NCBI RefSeq assembly: GCF_041260155.1
Contig: NC_091933.1
Location: 25,348,674 to 25,412,673, forward strand
Direction: 5' to 3'
DNA length: 64,000 bases
Source of the DNA: Ptychodera flava
Taxonomy: Eukaryota > Hemichordata > Enteropneusta > Ptychoderidae
Each line of letters starts with the position of its first letter. Position 1 is the first letter of the stretch. The position numbers were made by a program, and so were the translations under genes. The notes beneath the pieces are model-generated. The model was given only the letters and a program-made list of their open reading frames with translations. It was not told the origin of the DNA and made no database searches. Of the stretch, positions 13,601-25,600 are shown in pieces.

Positions 13601-16600
13601 AGGACTGAAGGGCCCATAGAAATTTATTTGTCAAGTTACTTTACAAAGCCAAGGTAAGGCCCCCAAATCAACTCAATAAGTTCCACGGCAAAGATTGGGC
13701 CTGTGTCCTTCAGGTACACCATATATATGTATGCTGGTGTTCAGTATAAGAAAATCCTAAAATGTCCAAACAAGCTAATTTTCTTCAAATTAAAACTCTT
13801 TCACATCCAAAATATACCAAAAATTTGCTATAAATCTAACTGTTCCCATATTAAACACTGAGTGCACTTCAAGACAACTTACTGTATTTGGTCTTGGTAA
13901 GGGTTGAACAGTTCTCAGGGCAGTTATCTTCCACCTGCTTGACAGCGACCAAATTAGGACAGCATTCGAGTTTAATACACATGTCCCTGCAGAACTTATC
14001 AACTTCATCAGCAGCTTTGCAAATCTCTACCATGGCCCTGTAACTCTTGCCTTTGTATCTGAGAAATAAAATTTTACCTTGTCATCTACTCAGACCAGCC
14101 ACATGCTTGAAAGCACTTTTAACCTCCTTTCCTGCCAGGTTCAACAGAAAGTCCAGTTGGTTGAATTAGTAAGGTATGACATACCCCACATAATTTACGT
14201 TTGATAATTTCAGACTGTTTAGACTGTAACTTTACTGTCACTCAGTGACCTGTCTTGAGTGGACAGTTTAAAAACATGATGACTTTTCCTGACTTGACTT
14301 ATAATGTGTCTTTCATTGACTAGACAAATATGCAAAGTGACAGGTTTCATTGGACTGGGTGTCTTTGCAATGTAACACACAGAGTTGAGATGGACGTTTT
14401 GAATGCTTACTTTGCCTTCATGACTTGCAGATGTCCGTTCATTCCAGCAGTCTCTTCGTGTTCCACTTGCAGTTCCCTCAGTACTCTCGGTGGCTTGTAG
14501 GCAGCGTTGATTAGCAGGGAAATGACTTCTTTCAGCACCAAAGTTACAATGCCAGGCCCAACCGCTCTGGGAAGTTCAGCAATGCGACCTTTGTTGAGGT
14601 ACGGCCCTGAGAAACACTTGTGATTGAAGAATATCTTTGGACTCCAGTGGGAAGTCTTGGTGGCTGAATAAATATCAGAAAAGATACAGGTTTGTCCTCT
14701 AAACTAAACACAGTGTTTGTATGTCACTATAAGGGGTAATATCATAGCAGAGAAACTTTGCTTAGGGCAGAAGTTTGATAAATTTAATTACTATGCATTT
14801 CAATGAGATGTATTATTATTAGGTCTCTGAAAATCTTGGTAATCTTACATTAACTATCTTGGGAAGGGGACTATGTAGTATACAGAAATGTAAGGTACTT
14901 TGGAAATTGTTGGGTGCAAATAAACTACTTTGTTTTCCAACAATAGTAGTACAGAAAATGCCAACACTTTGGAATTTTTGAACAGATGTAATTTTCTATC
15001 ATTCAATTTTGTAATATGTTCAGGGTAGATGAGGTGTATCTTAGCTGTAGTGTTTTACCTTCTTCTCCGGATTCATCTCCTCTCGGAGGACCTTCTCGCA
15101 TCTTTTGATACAGATCCCTGCCAGGACTCAAAGGTGTACTTTTACTTGAGACTCTGTGAAAAGAAAGTGTTCCTTGAGTCGTCTTCAGAGTTGTAATACT
15201 GTATGTTGTTTCATGACAACTACACGAGCTAGCTATGGAAAACAGATCTACTACACTGCATTCTATGGTGCTATGTTTTCTCAGCCTCTCTGAAAATCAA
15301 TTCAATTAAAAGCCTGATTTCTAAAAGCAAGAAACAGAGAAACTGTCATTCTCAATCATACAAAGTACAAATTATCTTCAAATCTTAGTACTTTCCTTCA
15401 ATGGTAATAAAACTTAAGAGCATTAAATCAGTTTTTAGGATGTGGTTCAGCTGTCTTAGTCAAGTTACATCAAACTAAACAGCCATGTCCAATGAGAAAC
15501 ACATATTTATAATTTGACACAATTGTAGCCAACTTTTGGATTAATCTGTCGCAATCAAGAATTGCTATTGCACACTATTCTAGTAATTTTTCTGATTATT
15601 CTGGGACTTCACAGACATTGACTTACTGTTTTTCTGGCCAGACTACAGCCACTTTCTTTGTTTTCTTGACTGGAAACAGAAATAGAGGTATCCGAAGTGA
15701 GTAATTTTCTTTCTTGAATAATCAGTACTTTTAATGCATATATCTGCACAATCAGCTGAATGTCAAGAAACTAACAAAGCAGCACATGGGGGCACATACA
15801 AGGATTTTCCATCCATTCTAAAAGCTTTCTTAGAATATAACAACAAACCATCTGATGCAACGGAAAATTCTTCTCATAGGATATTGCAATGGTGGAATAC
15901 ACCGTATCAGATGATGTGATACATCACCAAGGTAGGAGTACTACGACAAAGCTGTTCTGTATCACAGTATTTAACTAACAAACAAATCTGCCCAAGTTCT
16001 TTCAAGAGGCAAAAGTTTGGTAGACTTGATAAACACATTCCATTTCAAATTCATCCCATAGTGTGTTCAACATTCAAACTGGTGGTGGGAGGGTGTAACG
16101 TGAAATTTTCATACAGTTTCATATACCAAACAACCTTGATATCGATTTGGCAAAGTACATGCTAAACCCTAATTTAATTCTGCTTTAAATGCTTGCTTTG
16201 TTTTACAGTTACACTTCTGCAATCATTCATAAAGTTTTCATGTGTCTGCAACACAGAGTCGGACTGCAATTAATTCTCACCGAGCAGCTTCTTTGGTTGC
16301 TTCAAAGGAAAACCAGTCGTCTCACACCAGCCCACTGGAAAGATGTCATGTGACTCAACATCAATGATGTGATTGGGCAGCTTCCAACCATCAAAATGTA
16401 ACCACATGTGCCTGTCGATGATCTTAGTAACTGTGGCAACACAGATCTGCAGGGAATTGAATGGATTGACTGCTTCCAGCTTCATTCCTCTTTGGAAATC
16501 GTGAGCGGAGACCTGTGAAAGACACATAGTACAACTCCAGGTGAATATGTTCATTGTGACAAAATTCCCATAGCATGTCAAGTATCCATGTACGCTATAT

Positions 16601-19600
16601 CTTGCATTCCTTTTTCTGTACCGTCTCTGGAAAACACTCACTTTATACAGTAAAAATAAATATGCAGGGAAATTATCCCAAATGCAAAAGGGAAAATTAT
16701 CTGTATACAGTTTCAGCACTTGACTTGTACTGTATACATCACTACAATACTCTTATGATTATTTTTGTTAGCATTTTCCCATCAGCAATTACAAGAATTA
16801 TTTGGGAAGAAGTAAACTTGAAGGTTCTGTTGACTATCAGGTTCTATTTCTCTTTGAACCTTCTAAAACAACTTTAAGTTTGTTGCTATGAATCAGTCAA
16901 ATTTTGACCACTGTCTCAAATTTCATATGAGCTGATCTATTTTGAAAAGTCTGACATTTTAAATGATGCTAATGTTTCTTTAAGCCCTTGTACGATGCAT
17001 CTCTTGAAATCATTCAAATACCCACTTACTTTGTCAACATGTCATACGCTATGATCACAGGAAAACCACCTGTGGAGTTACTAAAATGAAACTAGTAATT
17101 TGTCAGCACTTACTGTTCTGAACAAACTCTTGTGAGCTGCAACAGCATTGCAGTGTTTCATGTACTCATTCCAATCAAAAGATGTACACTCATAGCCTGA
17201 AAAAAAATATATTGGGCATCAGAAAAATGTGGACAAAGGCCTAACTGGTATTCTACAGTAAGAGTAATAGTCATGTCCTGAGATTTAACTCCTATTGTTC
17301 ATAGGTTAAACACTCTGGCGATGAGAAAAACAGTAGGCTATTACAGTTACTCAAATATCTTGCCAACACTGACATCACATTCATGAAGTACAATCATTAC
17401 ATTTCACAAGGAGATAACGATTTTCTGTGAGGACACAAGGAGGTGGATTTTGCTGCGAAATGTAAATTCTCCATGGAAGTTTGGCTTTAATCTTAGCTGC
17501 ATGTCACATCTAGCGATCTGTCCTAACAAGATAGAAAAGTGAACAAGTGAAATTTGAAAGCAATACGAACCATTAGGCGGTGTGAGTTGTACACCGTGAT
17601 ACTTGCACCAGTCAACGGGGAAGATGCCACCACAGCCACCATAGCACAGGATCTGCAATCTGCCCTTATCAGCACTGAGGTCATCAATTTCAACCACGAA
17701 GTACTGACTGTTGAAAACTTTGGCCACAGTGGCTGGACTGATCTGTGAGGGCGCCTTGGGGTTTATGGCTTCAAGCTTCATGCCAACACGAAAATGATGT
17801 TCCCCTACTTCTTGTTGGTTCTGCACGTTAAATAGGCATTTGATGCAAACAAATTGTAATTATTGGTAATGTATAACTATTAGGAAGCTTCATCTCTCTC
17901 TATAGACTGCATGGCACAACCATTCAATATTCAATAAATATGTTACCTAAATTCCTTGGTTGCCTGAGACTACAGTATATGAGACTTTGCACTGCCGCAT
18001 ATTTCAAATGAAATTTGCCTTGTGATGCAGGTCTGATGTGCACTGTCCATGGTGTTGATGACAGCATAAAAGTTACTAATCTCAGTTAAAATTCACGGGC
18101 ACAACCATGCACACTGACTGATACATTGAATATCAAAGCCTTGCCAGGGCTCCCCCTAAGTCACCAAAATGATTAGCCAACTCATTAGCCAAATCAAAAA
18201 TCTTTTAGCCATTTTGAGTAACTTTTAGCCAGTTTATGATCTCAAGTGTGGCAACAGCTTTCTCGTCATTCAGGATCCCTAATTTTACAAATCAAGATGT
18301 TTTGTATGATGTTCATGATGGTTTTTACATTAGAGAAATATGTGTTTAGTTTTTGCATTTATAATCTGTGTTTTTGTGACTTTTCAGGGATAGAAATCAT
18401 TTTTGGTGGTAAACTTTAAACACCAGAAATAAAATTAGGTAACAATTGAATGCTAAAAATCTGGTAGCAATATTAAGTGTATATTACAAGAGGTAAAGAT
18501 TGAATATTTCTGCCACATTCAGTTAGTATTCACAGTATGATAGCTTGTCATAAGTTACAGGCTTCTCTTGTGGCAAATTTATGCAGTCTTCCATAACCTA
18601 AATGTTTGAGCCACACAAGTAAAACAATTTTCCATGCAGAAGACAGCATTTATGGTATAGCACAATGGCAGTGTAGATACAATTATTGTGGTATTTAAGG
18701 CCCCGTTTTACTTGTATGTCATAGTTGTGATCAAGCAGGCTGAAATAGCATCTTGAGTATAAGTACTTTTCTTGAGACAAAAAGGGCTGGGCCAAACAAA
18801 ATTCTTGTAAAACAAGACACAACGATATACCGGTATGTTCATTTAAATTACTCACTGTTTGAGGGCATTCATTGTTTTAATGATTATGATTACATTTCAG
18901 CCCAGATATATTTCCATTTGATATTTTGATATCATCAAGAAATGTCTGATGATGTTCACTTCTAGATCATTAAACTGGTGGAATCTACAAAAATATTAAA
19001 ATCATTCAGAATCACATAATTTCTTGTATAAGTTATAGCAGTTTGAAAGTAGGCCGAATGGGAGTCAGTCAAGCTGAATGCCATTTAAATTGGCATTCAC
19101 TTCTAGATCATTAAACTGGTGGAATCTACAAAAATATTAAAATCATTCAGAATCACATAATTTCTTGTATAAGTTATAGCAGTTTGAAAGTAGGCCGAAT
19201 GGGAGTCAGTCAAGCTGAATGCCATTTAAATTGGAAGGCAGCAAAATTACCTTTCACCTATTGGACCACCCTAGGTGGTTTCTTTGGAACCATAATTGTG
19301 TAATTAGGGGGTCTTCATGCATGACATCACATGATGAGATGACCTAGACTTGACCTTTCAGAAAACCTCAGATTTTCTCCTTGTCCTTTGTATTATGGCT
19401 CCGTTTGTGAAAGTTTCCTTTGAAATTATGGTTTTTACTATCAAACTGAGTAGATGCAGGCCAAATTTTGATACAGCAAAGAAGGTAAAACTTTTGATAG
19501 ACTCAAGGACGACCCAGGACTCACAGAAGCAAAGCAGGCCTCAGTGTATTCATGGACGATACGTTCCTGATGTATTGTAGTATCGAACAGCAACAGTGTT

Positions 19601-22600
19601 TGTTTTACGTACCAGGGAATTTGTAACTTTGTAGAAAGGAGATTAAACTGTTTCAATACATTGCAACTTTGTAGGAAGGAGGATAAACTGTTTCAACATC
19701 TTACAACATTTTATTGTTAGGTGCAGTTTTCTGTTGAGGAGGTCTAAGAATTCAATAGCCACTACATTCACCAAACAGGAATTTTTGTAGCCATTTTTAA
19801 CTTTCTTTCGAATTTGGCGAATTGGCGAATAGGTAGCGGGAGCCCTGCTTGCGAGACTTGCTGACAGCAGTCTATTGGGAAGTATTATTTTAATAAACAC
19901 TTCTTTTCCTTTACGAATTTGTGCTTAATTTCCATTGTTGAACGTCTTGAGGGTAAAACGTCTTTTGTAGGATAATACATTTAAACAGAAACCACCTAAA
20001 ACCAAAACTTTAAACTTCAAAACCTATAACTTTTGCACAACCTAAGGTACAATGAACTTGAACTTGTAAATTTATGGTAAAACACCCGATCATCAAAAGG
20101 AAATCAAGATCACAATGACTTTTTACATCTTACATATATGTTAATCCTTTACAAACCTCCTAATCTGATGATGGTTGCTACAGTTTACGAATGTACAATA
20201 ATTGTCTTTCACTTCCATGAAATTCCATGAATTTTTCATGAACGAATTCTATGAAACCTACCCTGAAGAAACCTTTTGGCAGGGGCATTTTGAAGGCTGC
20301 GCTAACTGCTTTGTGGTGTATGTATGTCCACTCAGGATTCGAAAACGGTGTTCCTGCCATTAACCCTGTAGCATTAGGATGGAAATGATAAAGCTGCTGG
20401 TTAAATTTACCAACTTTGTACAGGAGCACAGGAAAACAATTCAATGTTGAATTAATAATTAGACAGAGCATAGTGTAGTAACCCTTTGAAAGTGGCATTT
20501 TCCCGTCAGAAATATACGTAATGAAGGTAAAGAGACATTTTGTCTGGCAAAGAAATAGTTTAAATTGACCTTGAATGATACACTGAAGGAACAATAGCTG
20601 TAACTATTGATAATATTTGTATCACATCTGTTCTATAACAAAAGTCAGCTTACTTCTACTGCTCCATGGATTATGATGAAATACAAAATATAAACTGTCC
20701 AAACACAACATGCAGTTTGCAATATCCAACATTAATGTTGACACATGGATTCCAGTCCATGCTGAAATTCAGCCACCAACGAAAACGATTGGAAATTTGG
20801 CACAGAAAGACTGTGTTGATATGTTGAACAACTGGAATTTTGACACCATTTTGAGGGTAGAAGAAAATATTTTATCAACAGAACAAAATATTGGAAATTA
20901 AATAACACAAAGTTATATTAATAAATACACAAGAAAACACAAGAGACCGACCTGCAAATGGTTTCAAGGATAAACCCTTCTCTTTTGCCCATCCTAACGG
21001 ATGAATTCTGTGAGACTGATAGAACAGCCAGAAATCAAAGGCATCTGATGAACCTCCCTCCCATCGCAGCAACAGTCTCCCTCCGTAATTCTCCCGAACT
21101 GCTGCTATCCAAACTTCCAGTGGATTGAACTCGTTTGTGACTTCAAGTCGCATGCCGGGTTTGATCTGGTCAGCCTGTGCTTTACCAGCGTCCTAAATTT
21201 CAGGGACACACAATGGAATGGGGATTCATGTTTTACACTTCAGCTTCACAATTATATTTGCACGCTAGTTGAAACAGTGAACACTATGCTACGCTAACAT
21301 TGGGTAAAGGAAGTGTTTTCTATTTCAGTTTCATATCTGGCATCCTGGCTTCATTTGTCTGCTGTCTTATAATAATGCTGATCCCTAAGTAAACTGTAGC
21401 GATGCTAGCTGTATCATGGAAGTCACTTTAACTTAAATATCCCGGCAAACAACTTCACTGGTTGGGGATGTTAACTGACAAACTCTCTATAAACACAGTT
21501 GTGATTCTATCAAGTTGATTACATTGAAGAATGTCTTTGAAATTAATCTTGTACTTCCATAATGTGTGTGAATTCTTCAGCAATATTTGTTGAGTAAAAC
21601 ATACCCGGTGGCTATGAATGAGATAAAAACAGCCGCACTAATCCATAACAATGATGGAAGTAAATTTTTCTTACCCCTTCAAGCAGAAAGACTGGTGCAG
21701 TTATTGCACCTGTGAGATCCTGTACAAGGAATTCACTCCAATTGTCGCACTTGTCTCTGATGGCTGCAGGTAAAGGGGAACAAAATTCACGTTGGAGTAA
21801 CATTAAAAAGGTACTACAGTGTTCTCCCAGGATTTTTTTACAAGAGGGCGAAGACATGGTGCGAAGCACCACAAGCGACCGCGTCAGCGGTCGCGGGGGG
21901 GGGGGAGGTCAGGAGGGGGGTGTCCCCCCTCCTGCCGTTGGAGCTTTTGAAAAACAGAGATTAAAATGGTGTTATTTGGTGGCACTTGGGGAGTATTTTT
22001 TTCAGATTTTTTTCGTATAAAAAACTCAAAGGAAAAGAAATCTGAGACGGTGTTCCACAACTTTTATTCCAGTTCAGTGATTTCAATGAAGATTACATTT
22101 TTTGAAAACGAAAACATAAGCTTAGCGACAGACATACATTTATTCTTATCACCATAGCACTCACGTGTTCTCATCCTCCGGCAGAGCCTAAAATAGGTCG
22201 TTTTGCTTTGGGAAGGAATACACAAGCGAAATTCTAACCTCCTAAAAAAACTTCAGTGTACTCTGCTGTCCTTGGTTCGGCTCAAGCTCCTGGGCATGTT
22301 TACTCGGCTATAAAGTCGGTTACCTAAAATGCACGGTCCCTATGGAGGGACCGTGGCTAACGATACGTTACGGCCTGAGCCATGCAAACATGGCTGCCAT
22401 CGATGAGTTGCACATGGGCTTATGATCTCGGATGACATCACAAACTCGCGAGATTTGCAAGATCGATGAGAATTACGTTTGCAGCCTGCAGGATCGACGA
22501 TCACGCTTGCATTTTGCTTGTAAATCACTGTCAACTTTTTTCCCGTACATTTTATTGTTTTATTTTTCAAAAAAAATAAATCTTTTTCATTTCTGGCAAG

Positions 22601-25600
22601 GGGGCGCTCGGAATTTACAGAGGGCGCCACGCCCCTGTTACCTTATTCAGGGAGAACACTGTACTAAACTCATCATGGGATCATGAACTATACCAGTGTG
22701 AACTAGACTGACTTAATATTAGCAATCATGGTACAACAGACAATCAATACTTCGCATCCAACACTTCACAAATGTGGACCAATGTACTCCATTTGATACT
22801 GAATGCAAACGTCCAAACAATTGACACACTTGGAACAAATTTAGTGATTTGTCTGTGATTCTCTGCCTGGCTATATGTGTCAAGATAATAGAAGTGTGAG
22901 CGCTATCACCTAGCAAGCTTCTTTAATCTTGACTGCATGCAGTTGTATCACAAGCGACCTAGCGGCCGATATAGCTCCGCTGTGTTTATGTACAGAATAA
23001 CTATTTTTGACACATGTTGATGAAGAAGGTGGAAATCTTTGATAACTCAATGCAGTGGCCAGAAAAAAGTGGCTAAAATTTTTTGACCAAAAATGAGAAA
23101 AATTGCCCTAAAATTCAAAATTGCAGATGTCATCATTATTTCAATAAATATCATTTAGTTCATCTATGGAAACCTGTATACCAAATTTCAAAGCTATCAG
23201 ATAAATAGTTTTGGAAATACACATTTTTTGTCCAAAAATGGCAAAAATTGCCCAAAAAATACAAAATTACAGATTTCATCAGAAATTCAAAATATATTAC
23301 GTAGCTTATCTGTAGAAACCTGTGTACCAAATTTCAAAGCTGTTAGACCAGTACTTTTTGAGAAACACACTTTTTGACCAAAAATGGCAAAAATTGCCCC
23401 AAAATTACAAAATTGCAGATTTCATCATTATTTCAATAAATATCATTTAGTTCATCTGTAGGAACCTGTATACTAAATTTCAAAGCTATCAGATGAGTAG
23501 TTTTGGAAATACACATTTTTTGACTAAAAATGGCAAAAATTGCCCCAAAAATACAAAATTACAGATTTCATCAGAAATTCAATATATATTACTTAGTTCA
23601 TCTATAGAAACCTGTATACCAAATTTCAAAACTATCAGACCAGTACTTTTTGAGAAATACATTTTTTGACCAAAAATGGCAAAAATTGCCTTAAAAATGC
23701 AAATTTGCATATTTCTGCACAATTTGAACAAATCTGAAATAGATCATCCCTAGGGACATATGTACCAAATATAAAAGCTATCTGACTAGTAGTTTTGAAG
23801 AAGAAGATTTTTAAAGATTTTTTTACCAAAAATGACAAAAATTGCCTTACAAATACAAATATGCAAATTTCACCACCATTTTTACAAATCTGGTTTCAGT
23901 CACCCTAAGCAAACTGCATATCAAATTTCAAAGCAATCGGACAAGTGGTTTCAGAGAAGAAGATTTTTTTACCAAAAACACCAAAAAATGCCCCAAAAAT
24001 ACAAATATGCAAATTTCACCATGATTTGAACAAACTGAAGTGAGGTCACCCCAAGTGAACTGCATATAAAATTTCAAAGCAATTGGACTTGTGGTTTCAG
24101 AGGAGAAGGCAATTGTTGACGGACGACGCCGGACGCCGGACGACGACGGACGCCGGACGCCGGACGACGACGGATAATCAACCTATTTGATAAGCTCCGC
24201 GTCGCTGACAGCGGAGCTAAAAAGCAGGACTTGTAGTAAGAATAAGCCCATGGTATGAAACTTAATTGTCATCGACAGTGGTGATTTCCCATTTTGCTTT
24301 CCCATCAGGCTAACAGCAGCATGTTTACCTTCAGGAGGAGACAGCTGCTGACTGTGTTGGGCACACCATCCAATAGGATGCAAGTCTCCGGAGGTAACGT
24401 CACACCAAAAGTCTGCAGACCTATCGTATTCATAGCCATCATATCTGAGCAGAAGCAACTGTCCACAGGTTGCTATCACTGTAGCAACCCAGTATGTCTT
24501 CGGATGACCTGCTGGAATGTTCCTGTTTACAACTTCCAGTTTCATTCCCGCCACAAATGGACTTTCCAAGCTTGTCTCCACCTGGTCATAGAGGAGATAA
24601 AATTACGGGAAAATCATACACATATAAAATATGCTGATCTCTTACGTAAATGTACATGTTTATAGCCAGATAGGCAAACAGCAACAGTATTAAGTCATTG
24701 CAAATATGTTACCAAAATGAAGATATCCTTCAAGGATGGAGTTGCAATATATCAATCCTATACCATTTTTCATACCTATTCTGTATCTTTTACTGAAAGC
24801 ATCAATACAGTGTATGTATGTTTTTGGTAAATTCCACCAGCAGGAAAGTTGCTGCCTTTATTTTGCCCTCAACATTAAAATTTTCCATTTTAACTTTAAT
24901 AACATTTTTGCAATATAAATGCAAATTGGTTGGCTTCTGAAGGTGTTCTTGACACCACAAGTGCAAGGAGTTCCACACCTGTACTGTTTTTCAGCAACAC
25001 GAAATTTTAAAGTTGCCTACATCATAATTTAGTGATGACTACACAGATTGCAGTCTTCATGTTGTTCTTTAAATAAGTATTTCTGACGGTTCTCTTAATA
25101 ACTAAACCCGCCACATTTTCCTAAAAGTATCTTTGTTGCAGGTTCAAAAATAAAAGAAATGGTTTGAGAACTTTAATCACATTTTTGCAGTCTGGCTTAG
25201 CAGTTACCTTATATAGTCTCATGTAGATATACACAGATCATAATTGTACCAACCTGGTCTTGCACGATGTTACAGCAAGGCCTCCCTTCTCTCTCCCACC
25301 CCCCTCCCCCCAATTGGTTACACTTCAGTGACTGTCAAAGTGAGTGTTTTACTTGTACACACTGATGAATGATAAGAGATAACAATTGCTTACATGTTTA
25401 AATGATGAATGTGGCACTGGCACTGCCCCTGTTACTTCAAGATACTCTTCCCAGGTAAACTCCTGTGGTTCATCTGGAGTATTCTCTGAAGTGGTAAGAA
25501 AGTAAATTTGATGAGTCATTTCCCTCAACCTGCTGCAAGATTTCCTTTCACAGAATAATGATGACCAACTCTTTCTTCATTTTTGACTCATTATGGAAAG

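Noticed and set aside
22972..24219. Regularly spaced repeats that resemble a CRISPR array at first sight
   Set aside because: The genome is eukaryotic, the units are diverged and about 145 bp long, and there are no unique spacers.
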